Source: an uncultured Fidelibacterota bacterium
GTDB taxonomy: Bacteria; Fidelibacterota; UBA8477; JABMPR01
Assembly (NCBI GenBank): GCA_937888365.1
Contig: CALBFA010000072.1
Span: 1-64,000, forward strand
DNA length: 64,000 bases
Reading direction: 5' to 3'
The notes under the pieces were generated by a model. That model searched no databases, had not been told where the DNA came from, and saw nothing but the letters and a program-made list of their open reading frames with translations. A program made the position numbers and the translations under genes. Positions 38,835 to 48,304 of this stretch are shown here, piece by piece; position 1 is the first letter of the stretch, and every line of letters begins with the position of its first letter.

Positions 38835-40484
38835 TTATGTATTGAGGATTTCACCATCAAATAAACTAATGATGTGCTGAGACGTTGGATGACCCAATAT
38901 TTCATCCTCTTCACGTTGTTTCACGTCTTGGTTTTGATCCGTTTTAAAAATAAACTTCATTTTTTTATTAAATACTTTTTTCCCGACATCAACTAATTCA
39001 CTGATATTTGATTTTAATTTATCAACTTGAAAACTTAATTGATTCGAAAAGATCAATACTATTTCATTGTTTTCAATACCTTGTAATTCACCTTCTTGCA
39101 GAAAGGTTCCAACCATGGGAGAATTCTTTGAGAGCATTTCAATAAATTTTGGCCAACGTTCTTTACATTGTCCGTCTGTTAATATTTCTTTTCCACTGGA
39201 CGTTGATGGAGGCGTTATTTCTTTTGTCGTTGCATAACTGCCCGTATTCTCGGTGACATTATTTACAATCGGTGGTGCAATCTTCTCCTTAACTTTTTGA
39301 ACGGGCTCAACAATTATGGATGTTTCTTTCGTAGTGACTTGAGGAGAAACAATGTTTTCATTTAAAATCGTTTCGATACTTATAGACGGTGTCATTCGAA
39401 CAAATTTTAAGAGTAATAGTTCGACAAATACACTTTGATTGGATACAAATTTAATCTCTCTCAAACTGCTTATGAGGAGATTTTGCCATCTAAGGATGTC
39501 TCTTTCATCTAGTTGCGAAACATATTCTGCAATTTGTTTTGATTCTTCTGTCCCCATTTCTAAGAGACTCGCATCCCCTGCAATTTTTACGACTAATAAA
39601 TCCCGAAAATATTGAGATAGACCATCTAAATATTCGTTAATATCAATCCCATTATTCAGCAAATCGTTCCAAAAAGTTAATAAACCTTTGCCATCTCGAT
39701 TGATGATGTATTTCAAAGTATTTTCGTAAATCTTTGAGTCAAGTATGCCTAATATGTGTCGAATCGTTTCAGGCGTCAGTTCAAGTGTTGAATGTGCAAA
39801 AACTTGATCAAGAAGACTGAAAGCGTCGCGCATACTGCCGTCACCTTTTCGTGCGACAATGCTTAAGGAATCTTCAGGAATATTTATATTCTCATCTTTT
39901 GATATCTGATTAAGCTTTTCGATGATGGTGTTCATTGGAATTCGCTTAAAATCGTAGCGTTGACAACGTGAATGAATCGTAGGTGGTACTTTGTGAGGCT
40001 CTGTTGTGGCGAAAATAAACATCACATGTGGTGGCGGTTCTTCGAGAGTTTTTAAGAGTGCATTGAACGCTTCTTTGGTCAACATGTGAACTTCATCAAT
40101 GATATAGACGCGTTTACTTGCGTGCATGGGAGGATATTTCACCATTTCGCGTAATTCGCGAATCGCGTCAATACCACGGGTCGAAGCGCCGTCAACTTCC
40201 ATCACATCCAGATGTCGCCCATCAGTAATTTCAATACAATGCGTACATTTATTACACGGATCGCCATTCTTTAATGCCGTACAATTGGCGGCTTTGGCTA
40301 ATAGACGAGCGCAGGTCGTTTTTCCTACACCGCGTGGACCTGTAAATAAGTAGCCATTGGCGAAACGATTTTGTACAATGGCATTTTGCAGGGTTAAGGT
40401 TATATGATCTTGACCCACAACATCTTCAAAATGTTGAGGTCTGTATTTTAAGGAGAGTACTTTGTAAGATTGATGTGCGATCAT
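38835..40484 (-). CDS. dnaX: DNA polymerase III subunit gamma/tau
   Basis: LKYRPQHFEDVVGQDHITLTLQNAI, FTGPRGVGKTTCARLLAKAANC, IIDEVHMLTKEAFNALLKTLEEPP. Confidence 0.97.
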   Translation of the reverse strand: MIAHQSYKVLSLKYRPQHFEDVVGQDHITLTLQNAIVQNRFANGYLFTGPRGVGKTTCARLLAKAANCTALKNGDPCNKCTHCIEITDGRHLDVMEVDGASTRGIDAIRELREMVKYPPMHASKRVYIIDEVHMLTKEAFNALLKTLEEPPPHVMFIFATTEPHKVPPTIHSRCQRYDFKRIPMNTIIEKLNQISKDENINIPEDSLSIVARKGDGSMRDAFSLLDQVFAHSTLELTPETIRHILGILDSKIYENTLKYIINRDGKGLLTFWNDLLNNGIDINEYLDGLSQYFRDLLVVKIAGDASLLEMGTEESKQIAEYVSQLDERDILRWQNLLISSLREIKFVSNQSVFVELLLLKFVRMTPSISIETILNENIVSPQVTTKETSIIVEPVQKVKEKIAPPIVNNVTENTGSYATTKEITPPSTSSGKEILTDGQCKERWPKFIEMLSKNSPMVGTFLQEGELQGIENNEIVLIFSNQLSFQVDKLKSNISELVDVGKKVFNKKMKFIFKTDQNQDVKQREEDEILGHPTSQHIISLFDGEILNT

Positions 40485-40501
40485 ATTGATTCCAGTTTGT
40501 T

Positions 40502-40635
40502 TTTAATAGATGGCGCGTTAAAAGATAAACTCAAAACACATAAATAATTTACTGACCGCTGCTTCCTTCCGGACCTGACGGGGTTGGGTAAAAATCCATC
40601 GTAAAGAGGTCAATTAACAACGCCATCTATTAAAA
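40502..40635 (-). ncRNA. ffs: bacterial small SRP RNA (4.5S-like)
   Basis: Minus strand contains the conserved apical segment CCGTCAGGTCCGGAAGGAAGCAGCGG; bounded by a 15-bp inverted repeat TTTTAATAGATGGCG...CGCCATCTATTAAAA; sits just upstream of dnaX. Confidence 0.93.
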
Positions 40636-40735
40636 ACAAGACGAGTTAATTAGTTGTTATTATAGGAGTTACTGAACTCCTAATAATCTTTAGAAAAAGC
40701 CACTTAATGTAGGGTTTCAATAAGGTAAACCAAGC

Positions 40736-42049
40736 CTATTTTATGTGATATAAATCTAACTTTTTAAAGAAATGATTCAATACCCTTATCATCATCATTT
40801 GATCTTTTGAACCTGCAGTCTCGCGAATACTATGCATCCCCAACATGGCGGTTCCCACATCTACAACGGGGATTCCTAATCTTGCTTCTGTGATGGGACC
40901 AATCGTTGATCCACATGCTAAATCTGTCCGATGGATATATTCTTGGACAGGTAAATCGATGTCTTGACATAAGGCCTTAAACACGGCGATAGAAGTTAAT
41001 GAGGAAGCATAACGATGATTTGCGTTGATTTTGACAACAGGTCCTCCATTCAAATTAACATTGTGATGCGGTTCATATAACTCTGCGTAGTTTGGATGTA
41101 TTCCATGGGCGCCATCTGCGGAAATGCAAAATGATTTTGCAAAAGCTTGGGCTTTTTCTTCTACGTTTGATGACTTTAAAATGCGATCAAGGATGCTATT
41201 AATCATCGATCCTGAGGCTCCATTAATGCTTTGGGAACCGATTTCTTCATTGTCAAATAATGCGACGATACTCGTATGAGCCTGATTTGTTTGCTCAATT
41301 AATGCCGAAATTGAGGCATGACACATGGCTAAATTATCAATGCGTGCTGAGGAAATAAATTCCTGATTTAACCCGATAATTTGACCATCAGACGTATCAA
41401 AAAGCTCTAAATCCCAATGCAAAATATTGGCGGCATCCACCTTAAGTTCGGCCGCTAAAAATTCGTTCATTATTGTAGAATCGATATTTGATTCCCCAAT
41501 TTGAAGACCGAATATCGGTGGCGTTTGCGTTTGTTTATTAAGTAGAAGTCCTTTTTCATTCACATCACGATTAAGATGGATGGCGGGAATTACAATTTTT
41601 GTGACTGCATGTTGGCTGCGATATAGCTTGGTAATAATTGCACCATTCTCCCTCATTGCGACGCGGCCAGCAATGCCTAAATCTCTATCGGCCCAAGAGG
41701 CTATAATGGGGCTACCATAGATTTCAACACCCAGTTGTAGATAGCCATTTTGTTCATAAGGAGAATGACTTTTTATGTGAAATCCTGGAGAATCCGTATG
41801 GGCACCCACTAAACGAAATCCCGTATTAAATAGAGGTTTGTCCCCCATAATCCATGCGACAAGTGCTGAACCATGATGGATTGTAAAATATTTATGATTC
41901 TTTTCCAGTTTCCATGATTCAACGTCATTTAATTTTGAAAAGCCAGCATTTAATAGACGTTGAGAGACTGTATCGACAGTATGATGAGCCGTAGGATTTT
42001 GGTTTATAAAATTGAGCAGATCGCGACTTACATCGAGTTGATTTTCCAT
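40736..42049 (-). CDS. apeB: M18 family aminopeptidase
   Basis: GAHTDSPGFHIKSHSP, FDNEEIGSQSINGASG, SADGAHGIHPNY, TDLACGSTIGPITEARLGIPVVDVGTAMLGMHSIRE. Confidence 0.96.
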   Translation of the reverse strand: MENQLDVSRDLLNFINQNPTAHHTVDTVSQRLLNAGFSKLNDVESWKLEKNHKYFTIHHGSALVAWIMGDKPLFNTGFRLVGAHTDSPGFHIKSHSPYEQNGYLQLGVEIYGSPIIASWADRDLGIAGRVAMRENGAIITKLYRSQHAVTKIVIPAIHLNRDVNEKGLLLNKQTQTPPIFGLQIGESNIDSTIMNEFLAAELKVDAANILHWDLELFDTSDGQIIGLNQEFISSARIDNLAMCHASISALIEQTNQAHTSIVALFDNEEIGSQSINGASGSMINSILDRILKSSNVEEKAQAFAKSFCISADGAHGIHPNYAELYEPHHNVNLNGGPVVKINANHRYASSLTSIAVFKALCQDIDLPVQEYIHRTDLACGSTIGPITEARLGIPVVDVGTAMLGMHSIRETAGSKDQMMMIRVLNHFFKKLDLYHIK

Positions 42050-43146
42050 TATGGATTTCTCCTTATAAAGTATTTTCCTGGTAGTTGAGAAATATGTCCT
42101 CTCATTTCCAATTGCAATAAATTAGGCATCAAACTAAAGGTTGATGTCTCTAAGGTGTGGGCAATTTCATCAATATGGACAGGTTCGAGAGACAAAATAT
42201 TATAAATTTTTTGATCGGGTTCACTCAATGATAATACGAGTGTTTGTTGATTGGCTGTCGTATTTCCTATATGCCCGCTTATTTCTTCCAAAATATCATC
42301 AACGCTTTGTACAAGTTTTGCGCCTTGTTTAATAAGGAAGTGCGGACCATTACTATTTTTTGAAAAAATAGATCCAGGCACTGCCATGACTTCTTTTCCT
42401 TGATCCAAGGCATAGTACGCCGTGATGAGGGCCCCACTTTTTTCCCCGGCTTCAATAACGACAACCGCTTTACTTAAAGCCGAAATAATACGATTTCGCT
42501 TCGGAAAATTTTTAGGATCGGGATGCATGCCCATCATAAATTCCGAAAGCAAAAGATTATTCTCAATCATTTGTTCAAATATTTTGGCATTGTCTTTGGG
42601 ATAAATTCTATCGACTCCGTTCCCCAAAACGCCGATAGTGGGTGCATTATTTTCTAAAGCAATGCTATGAGCCAAGCCATCTATCCCTTTTGCCATTCCG
42701 CTGATGATACCGAATCCAGCATTACATAAGGCTGTGACAATATTTTCTGTAACGAGTTTCCCATAGGTGCTTGGGTTTCGTGTCCCCACGATGGCAACAT
42801 AATTATCTTGATGTAGAAGCTCGGTATTTCCTCTTAGAAATAATCCTACAGGCGCGTCATACGTATTCTTTAACTCTTCGGGATAATCATCTGATAGATA
42901 GTGACTTACATTGACATTATATTTTTCGACTAGCTTTTTCTGGCCTGAAATAAGTGCCAAATCTTCGGGTGCTAATAAGGAGTCTACGTCTTTAGGCGAA
43001 ATGCCTTTTATGTTTGTAATATCATGAGGGGATGCAGAGAATATGCTCTTAAAGGAGCCAAATTTTGATAAAAGTGAAACTGCTTTTTTGGGACCTATTC
43101 CTTGTATAGAAAGTAATCTATAAAAATGATGCAATTCACTCATCAA
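42049..43146 (-). CDS. dprA: DNA-processing protein DprA
   Basis: VAIVGTRNPSTYGKLV, GFGIISGMAKGIDGLAHSIAL, FPKRNRIISALSKAVVVIEAGEKSGALITA. Confidence 0.96.
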   Translation of the reverse strand: MMSELHHFYRLLSIQGIGPKKAVSLLSKFGSFKSIFSASPHDITNIKGISPKDVDSLLAPEDLALISGQKKLVEKYNVNVSHYLSDDYPEELKNTYDAPVGLFLRGNTELLHQDNYVAIVGTRNPSTYGKLVTENIVTALCNAGFGIISGMAKGIDGLAHSIALENNAPTIGVLGNGVDRIYPKDNAKIFEQMIENNLLLSEFMMGMHPDPKNFPKRNRIISALSKAVVVIEAGEKSGALITAYYALDQGKEVMAVPGSIFSKNSNGPHFLIKQGAKLVQSVDDILEEISGHIGNTTANQQTLVLSLSEPDQKIYNILSLEPVHIDEIAHTLETSTFSLMPNLLQLEMRGHISQLPGKYFIRRNP

Positions 43147-44107
43147 TAATATCTTGGATCCTAAAGATTAATTTTTCCAATCCTATTTTAGCATGTGAGC
43201 TAATGGCAAATAGTTCGGCACCTTCGTCAAGTTCAATGTTGGGGACGTCCTGAAACGAATCTGTTTTCGTGATGGCTACAATGCGTTTCCGCTTCAATAG
43301 TGACGCTTCATGTTTGTCAATTTCATGAAGTAAAGCTTTGTACGAAGCCGTTGGATCTTCGTCGTTTCCGTCAATAAGGAATAGCAAAACAGAACACCTT
43401 TCAACATGTCGTAAGAATTGATGTCCTAAGCCTTTACCTTCGTGGGCTCCTTCGATTAAGCCTGGAATATCCGCCATGACAAATGACCGAAAGGGTCCCG
43501 ACTTGACAATGCCAAGATTGGGTGTCAAGGTCGTAAAAGGATAGTCTGCGATTTCTGGTTTAGCTCTGGAAACGACAGAAAGTAAGGTGGATTTTCCTGC
43601 ATTGGGAAAGCCTACTAATCCAACGTCTGCAAGGACTTTAAGCTCGAGGTCGATATCAAAGGCTTCGCCTGGTTTTCCTTCTTCAATGCGTCGTGGAGCT
43701 TGATTGGTAGGTGATTTGAATCGCGCATTTCCGCGCCCTCCGCGCCCGCCTTTTGCAACGATAATGCTTTCGCCATCGAGCTGTAAATCAGCAATAATAT
43801 CGCCGGTTTCGCGGTTTTTAATAATGGTTCCAACTGGCACGAGTATTTCGATATCTTTACCACTTTTCCCATGCCGATTTCCACCTTCACCATGATTACC
43901 TCTATCTGCCTTGTAGGATTTATGATACTGCAAATCCTGCAAAGTATGTAGCTGTGCATCGGCTTTAATCATAACGCTTGCGCCGCGACCTCCATCACCA
44001 CCAGAAGGACCGCCTTTAGAAATAAATTTTTCACGGTGAAAAGCTAAGCAACCACTGCCGCCATTTCCAGCTTCAACTCTAATTTTTACATAGTCTATAA
44101 ACTTCAT
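43136..44107 (-). CDS. obgE: GTPase ObgE
   Basis: Gly-rich Obg domain (GNGGSGCLAFHREKFISKGGPSGGDGG), DVGLVGFPNAGKSTLLSVVSRAKPEIADYPFTTLTPNLG. Confidence 0.98.
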   Translation of the reverse strand: MKFIDYVKIRVEAGNGGSGCLAFHREKFISKGGPSGGDGGRGASVMIKADAQLHTLQDLQYHKSYKADRGNHGEGGNRHGKSGKDIEILVPVGTIIKNRETGDIIADLQLDGESIIVAKGGRGGRGNARFKSPTNQAPRRIEEGKPGEAFDIDLELKVLADVGLVGFPNAGKSTLLSVVSRAKPEIADYPFTTLTPNLGIVKSGPFRSFVMADIPGLIEGAHEGKGLGHQFLRHVERCSVLLFLIDGNDEDPTASYKALLHEIDKHEASLLKRKRIVAITKTDSFQDVPNIELDEGAELFAISSHAKIGLEKLIFRIQDIIDE

Positions 44108-44184
44108 AATATGTTATTAATATCTCTTATACTATTAAACGCAAGCATCATTGACTTACATTTTTGTTCTTTATTTGCTGCGAT

Positions 44185-44745
44185 TTAATTATTGAGTGCT
44201 GATTGCATAGCAGGCGCTCGCAATAATAGCCAGTCCGTAAAATTATATTCATTAATCAACGCTTCATTATCTAAATCAATCTGGATATAATTATGCGCAA
44301 TTTTTGTCAGTTCAGGAAGTGGTATTTTAATGAGTATTGCGAGGCGATTGTCTTGCTTCCAGCCATCCATAATATAAGCAATACTCAAAATATTATCGAT
44401 CATTTCCGGTAGAATTTTATACATCGTAAAAATAAGTTCACCATTTTTATGATTGCCGGTGAGGGCAACATAATCCAATAATGTTTGAGAAATAACATAG
44501 GGCAATTTATTTGATAATTCCCCCATGGCAGCCTGTACACCCTCATCTAAGGATAGATTTCTCGTATATGTCGAATCGAGGACATAGTATATACTAAGGC
44601 TTGATTCAGGTGGTGTAAATATCCAATCTGGTTCTTTTTCGTTATCCATGCTTAAAAAATTGTATCGACTGCTCGTGCTGCAAGTGATAAAACTTAAAAT
44701 CACGATAATAAGTAAAAAAGGGATTTTTAATGTTGATAGTTGCAT
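44185..44745 (-). CDS. hypothetical lipoprotein
   Basis: Lipobox-like LSFITCSTS; PDWIFTPP near the N-terminus as in LPP20-type lipoproteins (weak). Confidence 0.5.
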   Translation of the reverse strand: MQLSTLKIPFLLIIVILSFITCSTSSRYNFLSMDNEKEPDWIFTPPESSLSIYYVLDSTYTRNLSLDEGVQAAMGELSNKLPYVISQTLLDYVALTGNHKNGELIFTMYKILPEMIDNILSIAYIMDGWKQDNRLAILIKIPLPELTKIAHNYIQIDLDNEALINEYNFTDWLLLRAPAMQSALNN

Positions 44746-44748
44746 CGT

Positions 44749-45429
44749 TTAATAGCCAAACTTGATTTCGCGGGATCTTTTTTCAATATCCATAATTTTT
44801 TCGACTCTACTTTCGTGTCGTCCTCCTTCGAAATCAGTTTTGAGGAAGATTTCAACGATTTGTTTAGCAACCGACATACCAATTATGCCTGAGCCTAAAG
44901 TCAAAATATTTGCATTATTGTGTTGTCTCGCATTGTTTGCCATGGTTGTGTCTGTACAAAGAGCGGCTCGAATATCGGTAACTTTATTCGCCGCCATGGA
45001 GCTGCCAATGCCTGCGCCATCAATGATGACACCACGCCAAGAATTGCCGCGTGATACACTCAGGGCGACTTTTTCGGCAAAATCTGGGTAATCGACTGCT
45101 TCTTCACTGTGTGTCCCAAAATCTTCAATTTCGTAGCCCAGTCCTCGAATAAACGGCTTGAGTTTTTCTTTCATAGAAAAACCACCGTGATCAGCACCTA
45201 AAGCAACAATCTTGAGACTGCGTAAATGCGCTGAAGATTTGTCTTGAGGGAAACTTGTTATCGGCTTGTCTTGAAAACCTTTCCTCACAAGAGGGATATT
45301 GAGTGCTTTGATTAAATCTTTGGCAGCAGGTGTAATAATAGAATTTTCATGAAGAAAAAGGGCTGTTTTTTTACGAGCGGCAATGCGGACAGCCGATTCA
45401 GTAATAACACGTGTTTCTCTCTTATGCAT
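44749..45429 (-). CDS. rpiB: ribose-5-phosphate isomerase B with N-terminal extension
   Basis: IVALGADHGGFSMKEKLKPFI, DFGTHSEEAVDYPDFAEKVA, AGIGSSMAANKVTDIRAALCTD, ARQHNNANILTLGSGIIG; ~70-aa N-terminal extension. Confidence 0.92.
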   Translation of the reverse strand: MHKRETRVITESAVRIAARKKTALFLHENSIITPAAKDLIKALNIPLVRKGFQDKPITSFPQDKSSAHLRSLKIVALGADHGGFSMKEKLKPFIRGLGYEIEDFGTHSEEAVDYPDFAEKVALSVSRGNSWRGVIIDGAGIGSSMAANKVTDIRAALCTDTTMANNARQHNNANILTLGSGIIGMSVAKQIVEIFLKTDFEGGRHESRVEKIMDIEKRSREIKFGY

Positions 45430-45485
45430 GTGAGCACAAATTAATTTTTATCGTCCAATTAGGAAGTAATTAAAGCGACTATCTT

Positions 45486-46154
45486 TTATTGAGCATGTAT
45501 AGATTTTTCAAGTCCAAATAAATCATATGGTTTCTCACTAAATGGTTCATTAAAAAGATAGACGGTCAATGCCATGTACAGTACAAACCCTAGGACAATA
45601 AGAATTTGCCATTTTGATGTCTTTTGAATGTCTTGACGATCCTTTAATTCGCAGACTTCGCCTGGACAGTATTGAGCTTGTTCTTTATAAAATATTCGAT
45701 AAGCTTTACAGCCTAGGCAGATGCCAAAAGCCGATTCAAAGAAAAGGAAAATAAGGCAAATAAAGCAAATGATTCCGGTGATGGGGCTATATGAGTTGAC
45801 GACAACTAGCAGAATAAACATAGTGCTGGCCATTATAATTCCAATTATCCAAGCAATTTTCTTTTGCTGAGCCCCTACATATTCGGGAACCTGGTTCCGA
45901 ACAATCCATCGGCCAATAATTAATGTTGGCGAAAATCGAGGATTAATAAAAACGCGGATTAGAATATCAGTCAGAAAAAGTATAACAGCATACTTAAGAA
46001 GCAAAAAATTGCCTTGAGTCGCGGCAGCTTGTATTGATATGAACATAAGTAAAAAGAGTATGCCAGCTGCAGCTCTAATTTCACGTTCATTTAAAACGGG
46101 GATATTATATCCCTTAACATCTTCACCAAATTTAATAATATTTTTCATGTTCAT
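45486..46154 (-). CDS. DUF4395 family membrane protein
   Basis: VLNEREIRAAAGILF...FINPRFSPTLIIGRWIVRNQVPEYVGAQQKKIAWIIG...FESAFGICLGC. Confidence 0.8.
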   Translation of the reverse strand: MNMKNIIKFGEDVKGYNIPVLNEREIRAAAGILFLLMFISIQAAATQGNFLLLKYAVILFLTDILIRVFINPRFSPTLIIGRWIVRNQVPEYVGAQQKKIAWIIGIIMASTMFILLVVVNSYSPITGIICFICLIFLFFESAFGICLGCKAYRIFYKEQAQYCPGEVCELKDRQDIQKTSKWQILIVLGFVLYMALTVYLFNEPFSEKPYDLFGLEKSIHAQ

Positions 46155-46286
46155 CTCACTCCTTAATCAAGTGCACAGTATAGTTTTATATAGAGCCATG
46201 AAAAGTATTTTATCACCAACAACACCAATTCTATTTAAGGGAATACTTCCTAAAATTCATGTCACAGTTTTTAATATTAAATCCTT

Positions 46287-46523
46287 TTATTTGAGGGGTA
46301 GAGCTTCAAATTCTTTCTTTTTTTCAGCCATCCATTGTTTCATAGCATCAGGGTTTTCCATAAATTCCTGCATTCGTTGCATGGCTTTTAAATGTGCTTC
46401 ATCGCCAATTTTAAACATCTCCATGGCATGCTTACGGCTTTGTTCTGCAAGTTCTTCGAATGTATCTGCATGAAATGCTTCATCGCATACACCACCGAGT
46501 TGTTTACACGTCATTGTTTTCAT
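46287..46523 (-). CDS. DUF1059-like small protein
   Basis: MKTMTCKQLGGVCDEAFHADTFEELAEQSRKHAMEMF; internal ATG chosen as start. Confidence 0.7.
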   Translation of the reverse strand: MKTMTCKQLGGVCDEAFHADTFEELAEQSRKHAMEMFKIGDEAHLKAMQRMQEFMENPDAMKQWMAEKKKEFEALPLK

Positions 46524-46551
46524 ATGATCCCTTTCATTAAAAAACACTCTA

Positions 46552-46600
46552 AAATAAGTATGCCTTCAAGACCAACTCGGTTTTAAAGGCATACTTTTAT
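46552..46600 (-). terminator. terminator-like hairpin downstream of the MFS gene
   Basis: aagtatgcctt / aaaggcatactt inverted repeat followed on the minus strand by TTATTTTA. Confidence 0.5.
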
Positions 46601-46620
46601 TTAAATAAAGATATTATTTT

Positions 46621-47958
46621 TTAGCTTAAGCTTTCGTATTCAGCCGCTTCTTTGATACCTTTTTGTTCATCGACGAAATAGAATAAGATTCCACCAATGA
46701 TAAAGAGAAGTAGAACGGATCCTATTCCCCATCGTGATGCAATCATGGATATTTCGTGATGTTGCTCGGGTGTGCTGGCGAGTGGAGACAATGTCCCTTT
46801 TATCATAAGACCGACAACACCCATCAATACAGGACCAATAATGGCGGCAAATTTGCCAAGCATATTATAGAATCCATAGAACTCACCTTCTTGGCCTTTG
46901 GGTACGAGGCGTGAGAAGAATGATCGACTCAAAGCTTGAATGCCACCTTGGACAAGTCCAATAACGACGGCAAGAATGTAAAACTCGTAGGCTTCCGTCA
47001 TCATAATACCCCAGATGGTTACAAACATATAAACAATAATACCGATATAAATAGAGCCACGCACGGACCATTTTTGACCGAGTGTCCCAAAAACCCAAGC
47101 GGCTGGAAAGCCAACAAATTGCGTGATAAGCAATGCAATAATGAGCGAGTTAGAGTCGAAACCAATGGACATACCATAGTCAACTGCCATGCGGATGATG
47201 GTATCAACACCATCGATATAAAACCAATAAGCCCCCAAAAATAAAAACAATGTTTTTAAATGACGGATTTTTTTAAAGGTGCTGGTATATTGTTTAATAC
47301 CTGATTTTATAAGTGCAAATAAACTTTGTTCTGCTTCGGTTTTCTCTTCTTTAACCCAGAAAATAGTAAAGAGTGTAAAACCTCCCCACCAGAGTGCGAC
47401 GGTTAAAAAGGAATAACGTACGGCTTCACCTGCATCTGCAAGACCAAAGGTTTCGGGTGACAAGGTCATAAATACATTGAGGGCGAATAAAAGTCCACCA
47501 CCGAGATAACCCATTGAGAATCCAAGCCCCGAGACATAGTCAATGTTCTTTTCATTAGCGACGCTGGGTAAAAGGGCATCATAAAAAGTATTAGCGCCTG
47601 AAAAACCAATGACACCCACAGCATAGATGACACTAGCCATGACCCAATTCCCTTTTTCTACTAGGAATAATGACGCTGTCATCAATACACCGAGGTAGGC
47701 AAAAAATATTAACAATTTCTTCTTTGAGTTTCCTTTGTCAGCGATGGCTCCTACGACCGGTGCCATAATCGCGACAAATAAACTGGCTAATGAATTTGTC
47801 AGTCCCAATAAAGCAGTCGATTCATTGACATCTGCTCCGGCGCTCCAGTACTGTTTGAAAAATATGGGGAAAAAACCAGACATGACTGTTGTGGCAAAAG
47901 CTGAGTTTGCCCAGTCATACATGGTCCACCCATATATTTTTTTCTTATCTGCGTTCAT
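46621..47958 (-). CDS. MFS transporter, UMF1/Atg22-like family
   Basis: KKIYGWTMYDWANSAFATTVMSGFFPIFFKQYW, MAPVVGAIADKGNSKKKLL, GGIQALSRSFFSRLVPKGQEGEFYGFYNMLGKFAA. Confidence 0.93.
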   Translation of the reverse strand: MNADKKKIYGWTMYDWANSAFATTVMSGFFPIFFKQYWSAGADVNESTALLGLTNSLASLFVAIMAPVVGAIADKGNSKKKLLIFFAYLGVLMTASLFLVEKGNWVMASVIYAVGVIGFSGANTFYDALLPSVANEKNIDYVSGLGFSMGYLGGGLLFALNVFMTLSPETFGLADAGEAVRYSFLTVALWWGGFTLFTIFWVKEEKTEAEQSLFALIKSGIKQYTSTFKKIRHLKTLFLFLGAYWFYIDGVDTIIRMAVDYGMSIGFDSNSLIIALLITQFVGFPAAWVFGTLGQKWSVRGSIYIGIIVYMFVTIWGIMMTEAYEFYILAVVIGLVQGGIQALSRSFFSRLVPKGQEGEFYGFYNMLGKFAAIIGPVLMGVVGLMIKGTLSPLASTPEQHHEISMIASRWGIGSVLLLFIIGGILFYFVDEQKGIKEAAEYESLS

Positions 47959-48135
47959 CTCTCTCTCCTATTTGATGACTTTTGTTGACCCAATTTGTTT
48001 TTCTTGTGCGCAATATACACGCGCGAATCTACTTATCTATAAAAATAATTCTATTGGGGAAAAAGTCGGTGAGATATTGCGGAAATAAAAATTTGAAGTG
48101 GAGGAGGGTTTGGCATATAAAAAGTTCAATAATTT

Positions 48136-48288
48136 TCATGATACAGGCTTATTTTCATTTCCCGACCATTCGATTAAAGCTTTTTCTAATTTTTCTTTGG
48201 TGAATATGAATAAAATAAGTCCTAATAGGCCATATTTGTTTTTAGCTACTTCAATGCTTGTTCTAAGTTTATTCGCTGACGTCCATTG
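48136..48288 (-). pseudogene. possible remnant of a type I restriction-modification methyltransferase (HsdM N-terminus)
   Basis: Minus-strand translation QWTSANKLRTSIEVAKNKYGLLGLILFIFTKEKLEKALIEWSGNENKPVS*, resembling 'LW..A.KLR..I...YK..VLGLIFLKF' of HsdM; no start codon, in-frame TAA just upstream. Absent from the ORF track. Confidence 0.45.
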
Positions 48289-48304
48289 CTTTTTTTAAAA
48301 AGAA

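Noticed and set aside
38958-38985. A7 run near the 3' end of dnaX as a programmed slippage site making gamma
   Set aside because: The run (AATAAAAAAATGAAG on the coding strand) lies very late in the ORF, and no canonical slippery heptamer plus stem-loop was found; frameshift would remove only the last ~50 residues.
40663-40682. Hairpin TAGGAGTT-actg-AACTCCTA as an intrinsic terminator for apeB
   Set aside because: Stable inverted repeat but no T-tract on the minus strand; not enough to call.
46621-47958. 47735-48088 and other plus-strand ORFs near the MFS gene
   Set aside because: Antisense to the clear UMF1-like MFS coding sequence.
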